NCBI RefSeq assembly: GCF_900169565.1
Contig: NZ_LT828648.1
Coordinates: forward strand, 3,570,501-3,634,500
Reading direction: 5' to 3'
Length of the DNA stretch: 64,000 bases
Source of the DNA: Nitrospira japonica
GTDB taxonomy: Bacteria > Nitrospirota > Nitrospiria > Nitrospirales > Nitrospiraceae
Shown: piece by piece, positions 34,601-44,800 of the stretch
Layout: every line of letters starts with the position of its first letter
Numbering within the stretch: the stretch's first letter is position 1
Notes under the pieces: model-generated
Told to the model about the DNA's origin: nothing
What the model saw: the letters and a program-made list of their open reading frames with translations, nothing else
The model's database searches: none
Program-made: the position numbers and the translations under genes

Positions 34601-37600
34601 TACCGCGAGTTCGAGCTGGTCTCGTTCGATGCCATGCGGCTCCAGCGCGCCATTGATGTCGTGATTAGGAACTCATCGACGCTACGCTCGGTCTTGCAGC
34701 CCGACCGCGGCAGGCTCGTTGAGTTCCCCATTGTTTCCTATCCAGTACGAGTCGAGGACCTCCGTGGCCTGGACCCTGAAGCGATTCGCTCCCGCCTCAA
34801 CAGTGTGCGCGCCGAGATGGAGAATAGCCTTCGGCGAGGACGCTGGCCTCGCTTCGCCGTGCGCGCCTGGCAAGTAGAGAGCGATGTGGCGAGATTGCAA
34901 GTGTTGCTCGATAGCGTCGCTTTCGATGGGTATAGTGTCGGGCTATTTTACGACCAACTTTTCCGTGGCTACTATGACGAGGATGAAACGGGGACGCCGT
35001 CGTCGGCATTTCGTCACTACGCCACAGCGCGTGCGCGGTACATCGAGACTGCAGCCTATCAGGCAGACCGGCGCTATTGGGCCAACAAGCTTGCCACGAT
35101 CCCGTCGGGGCCGACGTGGCCGTGGCCGAGGCCACCCGACTCATCGCCGTCGCTACGCCTTGAGTTCACGTTCGACCGCTGGGACGCTTTGCGCCAGAAA
35201 GCTCATGCGCGCGGCCGGAATCCCGCAACAGTCCTCCTCGCTACTTACGCAGAAGCACTGCGGCGCGCGACCAATGACGACGCTTTTACAATTGTCGTCG
35301 TGGACTACCATCAGCGCGAGGCATTCCCGAGCCTAAAAGCTGATTATGGCGACTGCTCGACGGTGTCATGGCTACCGTGGAGTGCAGCAACGAGATCCTT
35401 TGAGCAGCGGCTCAGCGATCTCGAGAACGAGCTGAGACGTGACAATCTGCACGGGTGGGGCAACCCGTTCGAAGCGCTGCGCGCTGGCGGGAGCGCGGCC
35501 GATCTCGGCCGTCGCTTTCCAGCCGCGTTCACGGACTGCCTCAATGTCCCTGTTCTCAACCATCCCCAGGTGAGTGAGTGCATCGCCTATTCGTCGACGC
35601 CAGGGATCGACATCGACCACGTCGTCGTCCGCTCGGGCAATGGTGTCAAATCGACTTGGCAGATCAGCCAAAATCTCATGACCGCGGCCGAAGCGGCGCG
35701 CATACTCGAACAGTACCAGCGGATCCTAGCGGAGCTCGCCGTCGATGAGAGTGCATGGAAACGCGCAGCGTCGGAGCTGGCCCCACCACCGCCCGCCCTG
35801 CTCGCGCCAGCTTTGTTGCCCGAGGCGTGGAACCAGACCGATGCAGACTACGATCGCACGCAGTGCATTCATCGACTGTTCGAGCAACGTGCGTCAGAGG
35901 CCCCCGATCGCGTGGCACTGATCGCGGCTGACGGCGAGCTTACTTATGGGCAGCTCGAGCGACGCGCGAACCAGCTCATGCACTTCTTACGAACACAGCA
36001 GATTGGTCGTGGCGCGCTCGTCGGCCTTCTCATGGAGCGGTCCCTCGACACGGTCGTGACTCTGCTTGCGATCCTTAAGAGCGGCGCCGCGTACGTGCCG
36101 CTTTCGCTCAGCGACCCGCCGGTGCGCATCGCATCGATCATCCAGCAATCGGGACTTTCGCTTGTCGTCACGCAGACCCGGTATGCATCGCTCGTCGGCG
36201 CGTCCCGAACGATATGCTTAGACGCGCAGGCGTCCGCCATCGCGCGCGAGAGCGTTGTCCCCTTCACTGGGACACGCACGCGCGCAGACGACGTCGCCTA
36301 CGTTATTTTCACGAGCGGGAGCACCGGCCAGCCAAAGGGCGTCGTTGTTCAGCATCGGCCGGTGGTCAACCTCATCGGATGGGTCCACAAGACGTTCGGC
36401 TTTGGCCCTATTGACCGAGTCCTATTCGTCAACTCGCTCGCATTCGACCTCTCTGTTTTCGACATATTCGGAATGCTCGCGTGCGGAGGGTCTATTCACA
36501 TTGCCGACGATTCGGAACGTGCTGACGCGGCCCGCTTGGCCGATATCCTCCTAAGTGGATCCATCACCTTCTGGAACTCGGCGCCCGCATATATGCAGTT
36601 CCTCTTACCTAGCTTGAGAAGCCGGATAGCCGCCGAACCGCCCGAGGTGCGCCACGTTTTCTTAAGCGGCGACTGGGTCTCGGTCAGCCTCGTGGGCGAG
36701 GTACGCGAGTCTTTGCGCGTTGCGCAGCTGGTCGCGCTCGGAGGCGCAACCGAAGCGACGATTTGGTCGAACTACTTCGTCGTCCCCGAAATCGATCCTA
36801 GATGGTCGAACATCCCGTACGGTAAACCCATCCAGAATGCGCGCTACTACATTCTCGACGAGCGCCGGCGCCCTTGCGCCACCGGCCAAAAAGGGCACTT
36901 ATATATCGGCGGCGAGTGCCTGAGCGCGGGCTATCTCCATGCGGAGGAGCTCACGTCGCAGAAATTCGTGCCGGATCCATTTCACGAGCGGCAGGGCATG
37001 ACGATGTATGCGACAGGTGATCTCGCCCGCGTCGGAAGCGACGGCAACATCGAGTTCCTCGGCCGAATGGACAACCAGGTCAAACTCCGGGGATTCCGCA
37101 TCGAGCTCGCCGAGATCGAGACCGCACTTACCAAGGCAGGCCTCGAAAGTGCCGTCGCCGTCGTTCGCGAGGAGAAGGCCGGCAATCCTTTTATTGCTGC
37201 CTTCGGTGTCTCGCATGACGACGAGGGATTCATCACAGACGATGCATTTTGGCAACGGCTCCGCGATCAGCTTCCCGAATACATGATTCCGTCGCGCGTA
37301 TGCGTGTTGAAGACGCTACCCACGACCGACAACGGCAAGGTCGATCGCAAGCGCCTCAGTCAGGAGTCCTGGATGGAGTTATTGGCGCACGCGACGCAAA
37401 AACCGCATGCCCTCGACATCGCGAACACGAGTGGGCCCGGTCGCGCTTGTCTCGTCAAACTGCTGTGCTCCACGCTCGGAAATCTGTTGTCGCTCGATCC
37501 GACGAAGTTCGACGGCAGCACAGACCTCGCCGCGCTCGGTGCGAACTCGCTCCACTTTGCGGTCCTCGCTGAACGACTTGGTGAGGCGATGGGCCGCCCC

Positions 37601-40600
37601 GTCAATCCGGCCACGCTGTTTCACTGTGCGACCATCGACGCCCTCATACAAGCCGTAAGTGACCCCTCGTTAACACGGTCGGTTGCTCCCGGAGTCATCG
37701 CTGCTGACCTCGACGCTGCGCGGACGCCCGCTGACCGGCTCACGGAGCTATCGATCATCGGAATCCATTGTCGTATGCCGCACTCCGACGGTCTCGATGC
37801 ATTCTGGACCAACATTGTCGCCTCCCACGACTGTATCGACCCAATCCCACCCGACCGATGGGATTGGAAGACCCATTACGGCGATCCGAATGGGGAAGGC
37901 AATGTCACGAGCGCCCACTGCGCCGGCTTCATTCGCGATATCGACTGCTTCGATGCGGCGTTCTTCGCGATCTCGCCTCGCGAGGCCGAGCTCATGGATC
38001 CGCGCCAACGTCTTTTGCTCGAAGGCGTCTGGAAGACGCTCGAGGACGCCGGCTACCGCCCGACTAGTCTTCGCGGCCAGCCGATCGGCGTGTTCGTCGG
38101 TGCTCTCGGCGATGAATACGCAGCCCTGCTTCAGCAAAAGGGTGGGGCACTTGATCGATTCTCGCTGACCGGATCCGCCCGCAGCTTTCTCGCGAATCGA
38201 GTGAGCTATTATTTCGGCTGGCACGGCCCCAGCGAGGTCATCGATACGACCTGTTCCAGTTCGCTGGTCGCGGTCCACAACGCTGCCCGTGCGATTCAAA
38301 ACGGGGACTGCTCGATGGCGATCGTCGCAGGCATCAACGTCATGATTGATCCCATCCCGCATATCAGTCTGTCCAAGGTAGGCGTGCTCTCGGCAGACGG
38401 CGCATGCAAGACCTTCGACACGAGCGCGAACGGATACGTCCGGGGTGAAGGTCTCGGAATTGTGCTTCTCAAATCCCTTGCAGACGCCGAAGCTGACAAG
38501 GACCATATCTATGCTGCAGTCTGCGGCACGGCAGTCAACCATGGAGGCCGCGCCAGTGCGCTCACCGCGCCCAATGCAGGAGCGCAGGCCCGAGTGATCG
38601 TGGAGGCTCATCGCCGCAGCGGTCTGCATCCACGGCAAATTGGCTATATCGAGGCGCACGGCACTGGCACTCCGCTCGGAGATCCCATCGAGATCGAAGG
38701 GATCAAGGAGGCGCTTACAACGCTCTACGGCGACCGTAGAGAAGCGCTTCCGTCTGAGAAACACGTCAGTGTGGGCTCCGTGAAGACGAGCATCGGCCAC
38801 CTTGAGGGCGCGGCCGGGATCGCCGGGCTCCTCAAGGCAGTCGCGGCCCTCCGCTATCGGCAGCTGCCGCCCACTCGGCATTTGACCAAGCTGAACCCTC
38901 GCATCGAGATCAATGGCACGCCGCTATTCTTCCACACCGATGCCCGGCCATGGAGCGCGCACCTAGATGCGAGCGGACGGCGCCTGCTGCGCGCCGCCGG
39001 CGTCAGCGCCTTCGGATTCGGTGGCGTCAATGCACATGTCGTGGTGCGCGAACATGAATTTTTGCTGAAGGAGACGGGATTGGGAACCGCAGCGCGCAGC
39101 ATTATTCCGTTGTCCGCCGAGACGAAACAGCAGCTGGCCGACTATGCACGTGCACTGTCTGCCGCACTCACCACAGTTGATGGCGCGCGAATCCACGATG
39201 TTGCATACACACTTGCCGTGGGTCGGGAATCCTTCTCCCAGCGTGCCGCGTTCGTCACGAATTCCATTCAGGAGTTGGTTCGTCAGCTAACCGCATTTGC
39301 GTGTGGTGACCATGCCATCCCCGACGTATGCATTGGCAGCGGCCTCGAGGATGCAGACCGCGCATCCGCGGCGCCGTCAATCTATGCGCCGAGCGTCCCT
39401 CACCAGACAGATCCGACCGCGGTTGCGCAGGCATGGGTGCGTGGACACACGATCGATTGGCGCATGCTCTATGCCGACATGAATTACCGGCGGATTTCGC
39501 TACCCACCTATCCGTTCGCACGCACCCGGTACTGGCATCCGGCTCTGCGCCCTCAGGCTGAGGACCGGAGTCGTGCTCTCCTCGTCGAATCGTCCACCAG
39601 CTCCGGTCGGGCCTTTCGGCTGTATCTAGCGCGGAACGAACGCTTCGTCGCAGATCACACGATCAACAGCACGCCTGTCCTGGCTGCATCCGCGTATGCT
39701 GCGCTCTCCGACGCAGTCGGGCGTCGCATACTCGATTCCGACACGCTTGCTATTGCTGACGTCGTATGGAGCCGGCCGCTTCGCTTTACCGACGACGAGC
39801 CGAAGCCTATTGACATCACTGTCAGCCCGCATGGTGATGGGCACCTGCTTTCGTTTCAAGCCTCCTCCAATGGGGAACAGGTCGAGCTCTGCTCGGCGCG
39901 CCTCGACGGCGCGCCGCCTCGACGGCGGGAACGCGTCGACATCGACATAATAAAGGCACGCTGCGGCGTGCAGCTTTCAGGCACCGCTTGCTATCGCCGG
40001 CTGCATGATGCCGGCTTGCGATTTGGTCCTTCGCTGCGGGTAATTCAGTCCGTTTGGTGTGGGCCGTACGAGGCGATCGCGCGCTTGGCCATCGAGGACA
40101 GCGATCTCGCTGTGGCATGGCAATGGGCCGAGCGTTTGAATCCGGCGCTCCTGGATGGTGCTTTCCAACTTTCGGTGCTGCACGAACTCCTTAATTCCGA
40201 TGGCTGCGCACCCGCCTCTCTAGCGCTTCCGTTTAGCGCGAAGCGGATCACGCCTTACTCTGCGTTGCCGAGCCAATGCTATGCGTTCGTCCTTCTCGAC
40301 AAGACTAGCCGCACGGCGAGTTCGGTCCGCAAGTGCGAGATCACGCTCCTCTCAGATGTGGGAGAGCCTTTGGTGCACATTGAACAGAGCACAGGACGAC
40401 CTCAGAAACGGCGCGAGTCCGCTCAGTATGCTCGCGTCTATCGTGAGTCCTGGCAACGTGTCGCGGCACCGCTGCCGCGCAAGGACGGCGCAGCAATCAC
40501 ACGCCACTTGTTCGTCGGGCTTCCGGCGCTCGCCGATGCGTTTAGCCGCGCGGGCCATGGCGTCCTAGCAAACGCCATCCTCGCAAAGAAGTCGACAGCG

Positions 40601-41869
40601 TCGATGTCGTACGGGGCTGCTGTGCCATGGCCGAGCCTACTACGCCAGTTTGACGGGGTTACCCCCGGACGACTCGTCGTGTGGTACGACTCTGTCGGGC
40701 TTATGTCGCTGCCTGCGAACGATCAGGTTTGCTTCAGTTTCGACACGATGTTCGAGCTATCGAAGCAACTGCTGGCATTGCGCCTGCGTAAGCCCTGTTT
40801 CGTCATCATCTCTTCCGTATCGGCCGCCGGACGAGACGAGTCCCCGACGGTGGGAGCTCTGTCGGGATTTGCCAGAGCGGTCCGGAGCGAGAACCCCCTG
40901 CTTAGGCTGAAACTTGTGCAATGGGTGGGCTTGAGCGAAGCAGAGCTTGTTGGCAGATGCAAGGAGCTTACTTACATTGTCGACGGGCTGTGCGCTTGGG
41001 CACCCGATGCCACCGAACACAGGATTGATCTTCGGACGAGCGCTTACGAGGTGAAACGATTGACAGCGGATTATTCTCCGTGCCTCTCACAGGGTCTGCA
41101 CGTTCGTCCGGGTGGGGTATACGTTGTCACGGGCGGAGGCGGCGGCATCGGGCAGAGAATTGCCCGACGCTTGGTCGAGTGCGGGGCGAAGGTTGCGCTC
41201 ATCGGCCGATCGGCCGAGCCGCAGACTGCGGTCGTGGAACCGTCGCTCTCGGCGGCGGCTCGCTATCTGCAGGCCGACGTCACTGATGCGGTTGCAATCG
41301 CAAAGGGCCTTACTACCGTGCGCGCTGAGCTCGGGCCAATTCGCGGTGTGTTCCACTGCGCTGGCGTCGCAGGAGGACAACTGCTACTGCATCGACCGCT
41401 CTCGGCTGCGCGTCATGTCCTGGCTCCAAAGGTGCTCGGAACAATCAATCTCGACGAGGCAACACGAAATGATCCGCTTGACTATTTCGTCCTCTTCTCG
41501 TCGCTTGCGTCCGTGACGGGGCCGGTCGGCGCCAGCGATTACGCATATGCGAATCGCTATGGCGATCTCTTCTCCGAGCATCGCAACGCAATGATTCGAA
41601 GTGGTCAGCGGCAAGGCGTGACGGTGTCTGTCAGCTGGCCGCCGTGGTCCGATGGCGGGATGTCGTTGCCCCCACGCGAGATCGACCACCTGCGATCAAT
41701 GGGATTAACGCCGATTGGCAGCAACAAGGCGATTGAGGTCCTCGCGGCATGTCTCGCCGCCGGCGGCGGCCACTTTATCGTCGGCTGCGGCAACGGAGCA
41801 GATATCGAACGGTTTTTCTCCACGAGTATTTCACCAATGACAACACATGAACAGGAGGCACGCTCGTGA
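28601..41869 (+). CDS. Hybrid NRPS/trans-AT PKS megasynthase
   Basis: The ~4,422-residue protein reads: partial condensation domain (~24-224, no HHxxxDG); adenylation A1 (~235-730, YTSGSTGRPKGVV, YRTGDMGY, RRPNGKLDR); PCP (Ser779); KS1 (~833-1260, Cys1004, HGTGT, NIGHL); ACP (Ser1470); Cy1 (~1527-1960, D1658xxxxD1663); Cy2 (~1977-2410, D2104xxxxD2109); A2 (~2423-2920, LGGATEATIWSN); PCP (Ser2983); KS2 (~3048-3475, Cys3218); DH (~3660-3940, His3686, Asp3852); KR (~4100-4370, TGGGGGIG, Tyr4314). Both KS are followed by the LPTYPFA linker of AT-less modules. Hand alignment of A2 gives the pocket DLFNFSLIWK, close to the cysteine code. The C-terminus has no ACP; the next protein begins with one. 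The ATG at 28601 (GGAGG ten bases before) avoids overlap; ATG 28478 is possible. Confidence 0.9.
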   Translation: MQNRHRKGARGAASRTDEQCFSRALQHSGHGAWRRLASPLANDAARRRLHSLAACYGATESTLFVAAVLILLSQYLGTDEVSLTVIAQGADGHACPRIVRVDCPGSRKTSDLVQDVRIQLAADANMPSHDSMLPCAVILDTNYVVNTFSGVLAFEFCSDKPSGWLSLHHRSGAFARWLVHQLAHHLTRVIASCLSNPTLPLARARLLEDSEAAAMMANGTGPRREYPTNVTLLRLFDNQVFTAPDQIIVIDPCDANGPSGVSNRVLDGRVRSLTGRLAALGVGVAMPVVVYVRRSVDALVTFLAIQRLGAAYVPLDHSYPTEYLRLIVDDTRAPVVITDHALDPSVVPPTTHLIAVSDDAGERPVIAEHIGTTTPCLIMYTSGSTGRPKGVVHCQRQLINRLHWMWETYPFSDGDVLAQRSSISVMPSMWELLGGVLAGIPTVIVPDAVLRDPVDFAAFLAQHRVSFITLTPTLLNLLLDARERAPAWPDRLRIVIIGGEPLTNALLRRFHAIFPRTLLVNDFGATEVNTILHTAFPPTEHGVEHGRGFRPIANVTTVILDPYMRPVPFGVEGELCVAGAPVALEYLNRPDLTVERFVEASPSDGAMPSRFYRTGDMGYMLPDGIYITGRRDHQVKVNGMRLELGGVERVLSDHPSVGECAVIHRALPDRTCLEAYVVGRKGHTRSAVDLRAFLLKRLPSHMVPQRIAWTESLPRRPNGKLDRIALCASPPTEPVRTPAGPDGPERIRALVREVAASVVGVDASAIRCDVELVLLGFDSIATIDFARRLSDKLQRPISAVMVYDYPTLDALLSQLCGTPEPAVARAAPVVKDHDSIAIVGISGRFPGANDIHQFWGNLCAGIESISTQTYGRWNPEAVYDPDPARDRRSYSKWGGFLAGADKFDPEFFGLSPAEARAMDPQQRLCLMESWRALEDSGCAGPGLEHQTVGVYVGARASDYAALISASGGAPDANTLLGNDMSLLAARISYFNNLRGPSVVVDTACSSSLVAVHLACRSLIAGECTVSLAGGVCVTNDPSFYVATSKLGVFSPTGHCRAFDEAADGFVHGEGVAFIVLKRLNDALADGDHIRAIIRGTAVNQDGRSNGIVAPNGRAQSELQTSLYHRLGIDPATIGFIEAHGTGTRLGDSIEVEALMRTFRRFTSRRQFCAIGSVKTNIGHLTAAAGIAGLIKATLCLYHRQFVPSLHFHRPNPLLNLADSPFFVATAHTAWNADKGLLRRAAVNAFGIGGTNAHCVLEESPHPPNPDLPKGGSWVFPMTAATPAAARHLVVAFLRWIDEAGRGATLRDISYSLLSGRKLFPHGYVFVARSQEELRSLARHALEADGSCGLRAVTPSPTAATAGPPLAFDPAVMSFEKACRIADTITRGVDDEWRELFAGGTSRRIPLPTYPFAQERFWIDAPQDAVPNNGSPCEGRADPCRTIANAVAQVLGVDDASVSSGRSLRDYGFDSVRSITLKLSLERTLGFSVPLELLLGDCSIADLSARLFENTIAADAHPRWVESGEPNRPFPLTELQAAYFVARRIPDYAGVGAHTYLEFYVERLDLERLESAWRRLVALHPMLRAVIDRDGTQRVLAELPDFDFVRYDVQGDRARLDEHLAKVRREMSHRVYQIAEWPLFDIRITTGAAGPARVDVSMDSWIVDGPSASLLFRQWRMLYEGREIQPPRATFRDFVMTMKQFEGSAAHRRSLEYWKKRLRELPPHPRLPSRRHYAGRPVNATDERRRLHALVPTAVWQRIKAALVNAKVSPSVGLLGLFAEQVRDAGWGDRFSLVLTLDGRLALHPDIDEVVGPFTSTSIFIVDDHADLSLPERLRRYQRQLWQDLNHRYVGGVAALRDATREMQQRLNVVFSSTLWSGAQSADAPTWLSTADFEVSQTPGVDLHMQAYERAEGLHLAWDVAIDRLELGDIQPVFDGLTRRTLQLGDATEAAWEADAEVLAQRRELIGWATTTGEQDAPLTPLQQSYVAHRLMHPAEPLATVYREFELVSFDAMRLQRAIDVVIRNSSTLRSVLQPDRGRLVEFPIVSYPVRVEDLRGLDPEAIRSRLNSVRAEMENSLRRGRWPRFAVRAWQVESDVARLQVLLDSVAFDGYSVGLFYDQLFRGYYDEDETGTPSSAFRHYATARARYIETAAYQADRRYWANKLATIPSGPTWPWPRPPDSSPSLRLEFTFDRWDALRQKAHARGRNPATVLLATYAEALRRATNDDAFTIVVVDYHQREAFPSLKADYGDCSTVSWLPWSAATRSFEQRLSDLENELRRDNLHGWGNPFEALRAGGSAADLGRRFPAAFTDCLNVPVLNHPQVSECIAYSSTPGIDIDHVVVRSGNGVKSTWQISQNLMTAAEAARILEQYQRILAELAVDESAWKRAASELAPPPPALLAPALLPEAWNQTDADYDRTQCIHRLFEQRASEAPDRVALIAADGELTYGQLERRANQLMHFLRTQQIGRGALVGLLMERSLDTVVTLLAILKSGAAYVPLSLSDPPVRIASIIQQSGLSLVVTQTRYASLVGASRTICLDAQASAIARESVVPFTGTRTRADDVAYVIFTSGSTGQPKGVVVQHRPVVNLIGWVHKTFGFGPIDRVLFVNSLAFDLSVFDIFGMLACGGSIHIADDSERADAARLADILLSGSITFWNSAPAYMQFLLPSLRSRIAAEPPEVRHVFLSGDWVSVSLVGEVRESLRVAQLVALGGATEATIWSNYFVVPEIDPRWSNIPYGKPIQNARYYILDERRRPCATGQKGHLYIGGECLSAGYLHAEELTSQKFVPDPFHERQGMTMYATGDLARVGSDGNIEFLGRMDNQVKLRGFRIELAEIETALTKAGLESAVAVVREEKAGNPFIAAFGVSHDDEGFITDDAFWQRLRDQLPEYMIPSRVCVLKTLPTTDNGKVDRKRLSQESWMELLAHATQKPHALDIANTSGPGRACLVKLLCSTLGNLLSLDPTKFDGSTDLAALGANSLHFAVLAERLGEAMGRPVNPATLFHCATIDALIQAVSDPSLTRSVAPGVIAADLDAARTPADRLTELSIIGIHCRMPHSDGLDAFWTNIVASHDCIDPIPPDRWDWKTHYGDPNGEGNVTSAHCAGFIRDIDCFDAAFFAISPREAELMDPRQRLLLEGVWKTLEDAGYRPTSLRGQPIGVFVGALGDEYAALLQQKGGALDRFSLTGSARSFLANRVSYYFGWHGPSEVIDTTCSSSLVAVHNAARAIQNGDCSMAIVAGINVMIDPIPHISLSKVGVLSADGACKTFDTSANGYVRGEGLGIVLLKSLADAEADKDHIYAAVCGTAVNHGGRASALTAPNAGAQARVIVEAHRRSGLHPRQIGYIEAHGTGTPLGDPIEIEGIKEALTTLYGDRREALPSEKHVSVGSVKTSIGHLEGAAGIAGLLKAVAALRYRQLPPTRHLTKLNPRIEINGTPLFFHTDARPWSAHLDASGRRLLRAAGVSAFGFGGVNAHVVVREHEFLLKETGLGTAARSIIPLSAETKQQLADYARALSAALTTVDGARIHDVAYTLAVGRESFSQRAAFVTNSIQELVRQLTAFACGDHAIPDVCIGSGLEDADRASAAPSIYAPSVPHQTDPTAVAQAWVRGHTIDWRMLYADMNYRRISLPTYPFARTRYWHPALRPQAEDRSRALLVESSTSSGRAFRLYLARNERFVADHTINSTPVLAASAYAALSDAVGRRILDSDTLAIADVVWSRPLRFTDDEPKPIDITVSPHGDGHLLSFQASSNGEQVELCSARLDGAPPRRRERVDIDIIKARCGVQLSGTACYRRLHDAGLRFGPSLRVIQSVWCGPYEAIARLAIEDSDLAVAWQWAERLNPALLDGAFQLSVLHELLNSDGCAPASLALPFSAKRITPYSALPSQCYAFVLLDKTSRTASSVRKCEITLLSDVGEPLVHIEQSTGRPQKRRESAQYARVYRESWQRVAAPLPRKDGAAITRHLFVGLPALADAFSRAGHGVLANAILAKKSTASMSYGAAVPWPSLLRQFDGVTPGRLVVWYDSVGLMSLPANDQVCFSFDTMFELSKQLLALRLRKPCFVIISSVSAAGRDESPTVGALSGFARAVRSENPLLRLKLVQWVGLSEAELVGRCKELTYIVDGLCAWAPDATEHRIDLRTSAYEVKRLTADYSPCLSQGLHVRPGGVYVVTGGGGGIGQRIARRLVECGAKVALIGRSAEPQTAVVEPSLSAAARYLQADVTDAVAIAKGLTTVRAELGPIRGVFHCAGVAGGQLLLHRPLSAARHVLAPKVLGTINLDEATRNDPLDYFVLFSSLASVTGPVGASDYAYANRYGDLFSEHRNAMIRSGQRQGVTVSVSWPPWSDGGMSLPPREIDHLRSMGLTPIGSNKAIEVLAACLAAGGGHFIVGCGNGADIERFFSTSISPMTTHEQEARS

Positions 41870-44800
41870 CCTCGAGGCTGACAGCAACCGACGTCGACCG
41901 TGCGATTCGGCAGGCGATCTCGATCGAAACAAAGATTCCGGAGGACCAACTCCGTGAGGACGAGCCGTTCGAGCGCTACGGCATAGAATCCGTAATGAGT
42001 GTCGCCATCGTCCGCCATCTTGAGGACAGGTTCGGCGAACTCCCGAAGACGCTGCTGTTCGAGTACCAGACGTTGCGACACTTGACCAACTACTTTCTCG
42101 AGGAGCAAGGAATCGAGACCGCGCCTACTCAGTCGATCCCCGCGGCGCCGCGGCCGAAGGAGACGCACACCGGTGACATCGCCATCATTGGCATCAGCGG
42201 TAGATTCCCGCGCGCCGCCAACCTGCAGGAGTTTTGGGCCAACCTGCGCGAGGGACGTGACTGTATCACGGAGATCCCTGACCGCCTTTGGGACTGGAAG
42301 CAACTCTACGACAAAAAGCCCAACACGGAGAGGAAGTCGTACGCTCGATGGGGTGGATTCCTCGACGACTCTGATTGTTTTGATCCGTTGTTCTTCAACA
42401 TTCCAAACCTCGTGGCCGAGGCGATGGATCCTCAACAGCGGCTGTTCCTCGAGGTGGTTCACCACACGCTTGAGGATGCGGGATACACCCGCGAACTCCT
42501 CCATTCCAAGCGGGTCGGCGTCTACGTCAGTGCAATGTGGAGCGACTATCAGCATTACGGCACACAGGACGCGTCGACGGAGAGCTCCTTTGCGTCGATC
42601 GCGAACCGCACCTCGTACTTCTTCGACTTCCACGGGCCTAGCATAGCTCTCGACACCAGCTGCTCCGGTTCACTGACGACGGTCCATCTCGCCTGCGAGA
42701 GCCTGCGCAGCGGCGAGACCGACCTCGCGATCGCCGGCGGAGTGAATATCACCACGCATCCGCACAAATACCTCGCGCTCAGCCTGCTCGGATTCGCGTC
42801 GACCGATGGCCGGTGCCGCAGTTTCGGTGCCGACGCAAACGGCTACGTTCCGGGTGACGGCGTCGGTGCCTTGCTCCTCAAGCCGTTGGTCGATGCGATC
42901 GCCGACGGCGATCGAATACATGCCGTAATCAAAGCAACAGCGATCAACCACGGTGGCCGATCGAGCGGCTACACTGTTCCCAGCGCCGAAGCCCAGTCGG
43001 AGCTGATCGATGCGGCGCTCCGCAAAGCCCGAATCAATCCGCGGACGATTGGGTACGTCGAGGCCCATGCGCCGGGCACCGCTCTCGGCGATCCAATCGA
43101 AATCAGGGCATTGACAGACACCTTCAGGAGATACACGAACGACTCCCAATTCTGCGCCATCGGTTCGGTCAAGTCGAACATCGGTCATCTGGAAGCCGCA
43201 GCGGGATTCGCTGGCATCGCCAAGGTCGTGCTGCAGATGCGACACCAGGAGATAGTGGCAAGTCTTCATTCAGACAAGCTAAATCCTAACATCCGATTCG
43301 AGGCCACGCCGTTCTTCGTTCAACAAAGCCTTCAACGCTGGCAGCTTCCACGCACTGGCGGCAACGGATTCGAAGCGCAACCCAGACGGCGGGCCGCCGT
43401 CAGCTCCTTCGGTGTCGGTGGGGCGAACGCTCACGTCATCCTGGAGGAATATCCCGAACCCGTCGTGTTCCGCCCCACCCGCGCTGAGCAGCTAGTCGTT
43501 CTCTCTGCGAAGACCGATGAACGGTTGCGCGTTGTCATTCAAAATATGCACAGTCACGTCGTGCGCGCGCTCGCGCCTACTGAATCTCACGTTATCGCCG
43601 GTCCGCTGACTCGTGACTGGGTGCTCGAGCTTTTGAGCAACGTGAGCCATGTCCGCGCCTGCTTGCTTGACGACGCAGATTTGCTGACCGACATTTTGAG
43701 TCAGCCTACCGACCAAGACACGCTGATCGCGTGTGTCCAAGACCAGCTCGGTATCGCGCTCGACCGAAAGTGGATCGAGCGCGCCACCATCGGGGAGCTC
43801 TTGGCGTCGCTGGACCATTCGGCGTCGGAGGCTGCGGATGGGGATTCCAGGCCGGCTTACTTGGAGCAAATCGCTTACACGCTCCAGGTCGGACGGGAAG
43901 CGATGCGGCACCGTTTCGCGACGCTCGTCGGATCCCTGCCAGAGCTGGCGGAATCACTGCGATGCTTCTTGGCGAACGAGCCGACCGAACTCACGTGGAC
44001 CGGACACGTTCCGAACACCGCCGCGAACATCGCTTCACGATACGAAGAATCGGCATACGTCTCGCGCCTCGTATCCGCAAAACGTCTGGAGCGACTCGGG
44101 GCGCTGTGGTGCAGGGGCGTCGACATTTCCTGGAATGAGATGTACACGACGCCGAAGCCGCGGCGGATCGCGCTGCCACAGTATCCGTTCGCACGCGAAC
44201 GCTGCTGGGTCGAAGGAGCTGCAGCACGGATCAGCGGCGGGAGCATCTCGACGCCGCCGGTGCGTGACCATGCACATCCTAATCTCGAGACTCGTGTGCA
44301 AAGCAATGGAGCCGAGATTGAACGGCTGATGTTTCGTCCGCGCTGGATACCCGTTGCGTCGCTGCCGACTCAAGAAACGACTGTCTCGGACGCGCAGCCT
44401 GGCGGGGCCGTGCTATTAGTCTATCCGATCGGCGCCGAGTTCCTCGTCGATGCGTTGAAGCAGCTTCTTCCCCCAAGTGACATCTATGAGATCGTTCTCG
44501 AGACGCGCACGGAGCTGGTCTCGCCGACCAAGTGGACCGTAAGTCTCTCTGACGCGGATGCTATCGGAGCCTGTCTCGAGCACATTGAGGACCTCCGCAC
44601 CGTTTATTTTCTCGGCGGCTATCACGACGACGAATGGCACCCAGGGACAATGGCTGCGTTCCAGCGCTTGCAGCTACAAGGCGTGAGATCGCTGGTCCGC
44701 CTGGTTAAGGGACTCGAAGGCCGGCGCCGAGCCGGCTGCAGCATGCCGCGGCTGAAGGTCTTCGCGAACCGTACGAATCGCGTGCACTCGGCTGAGCGCA

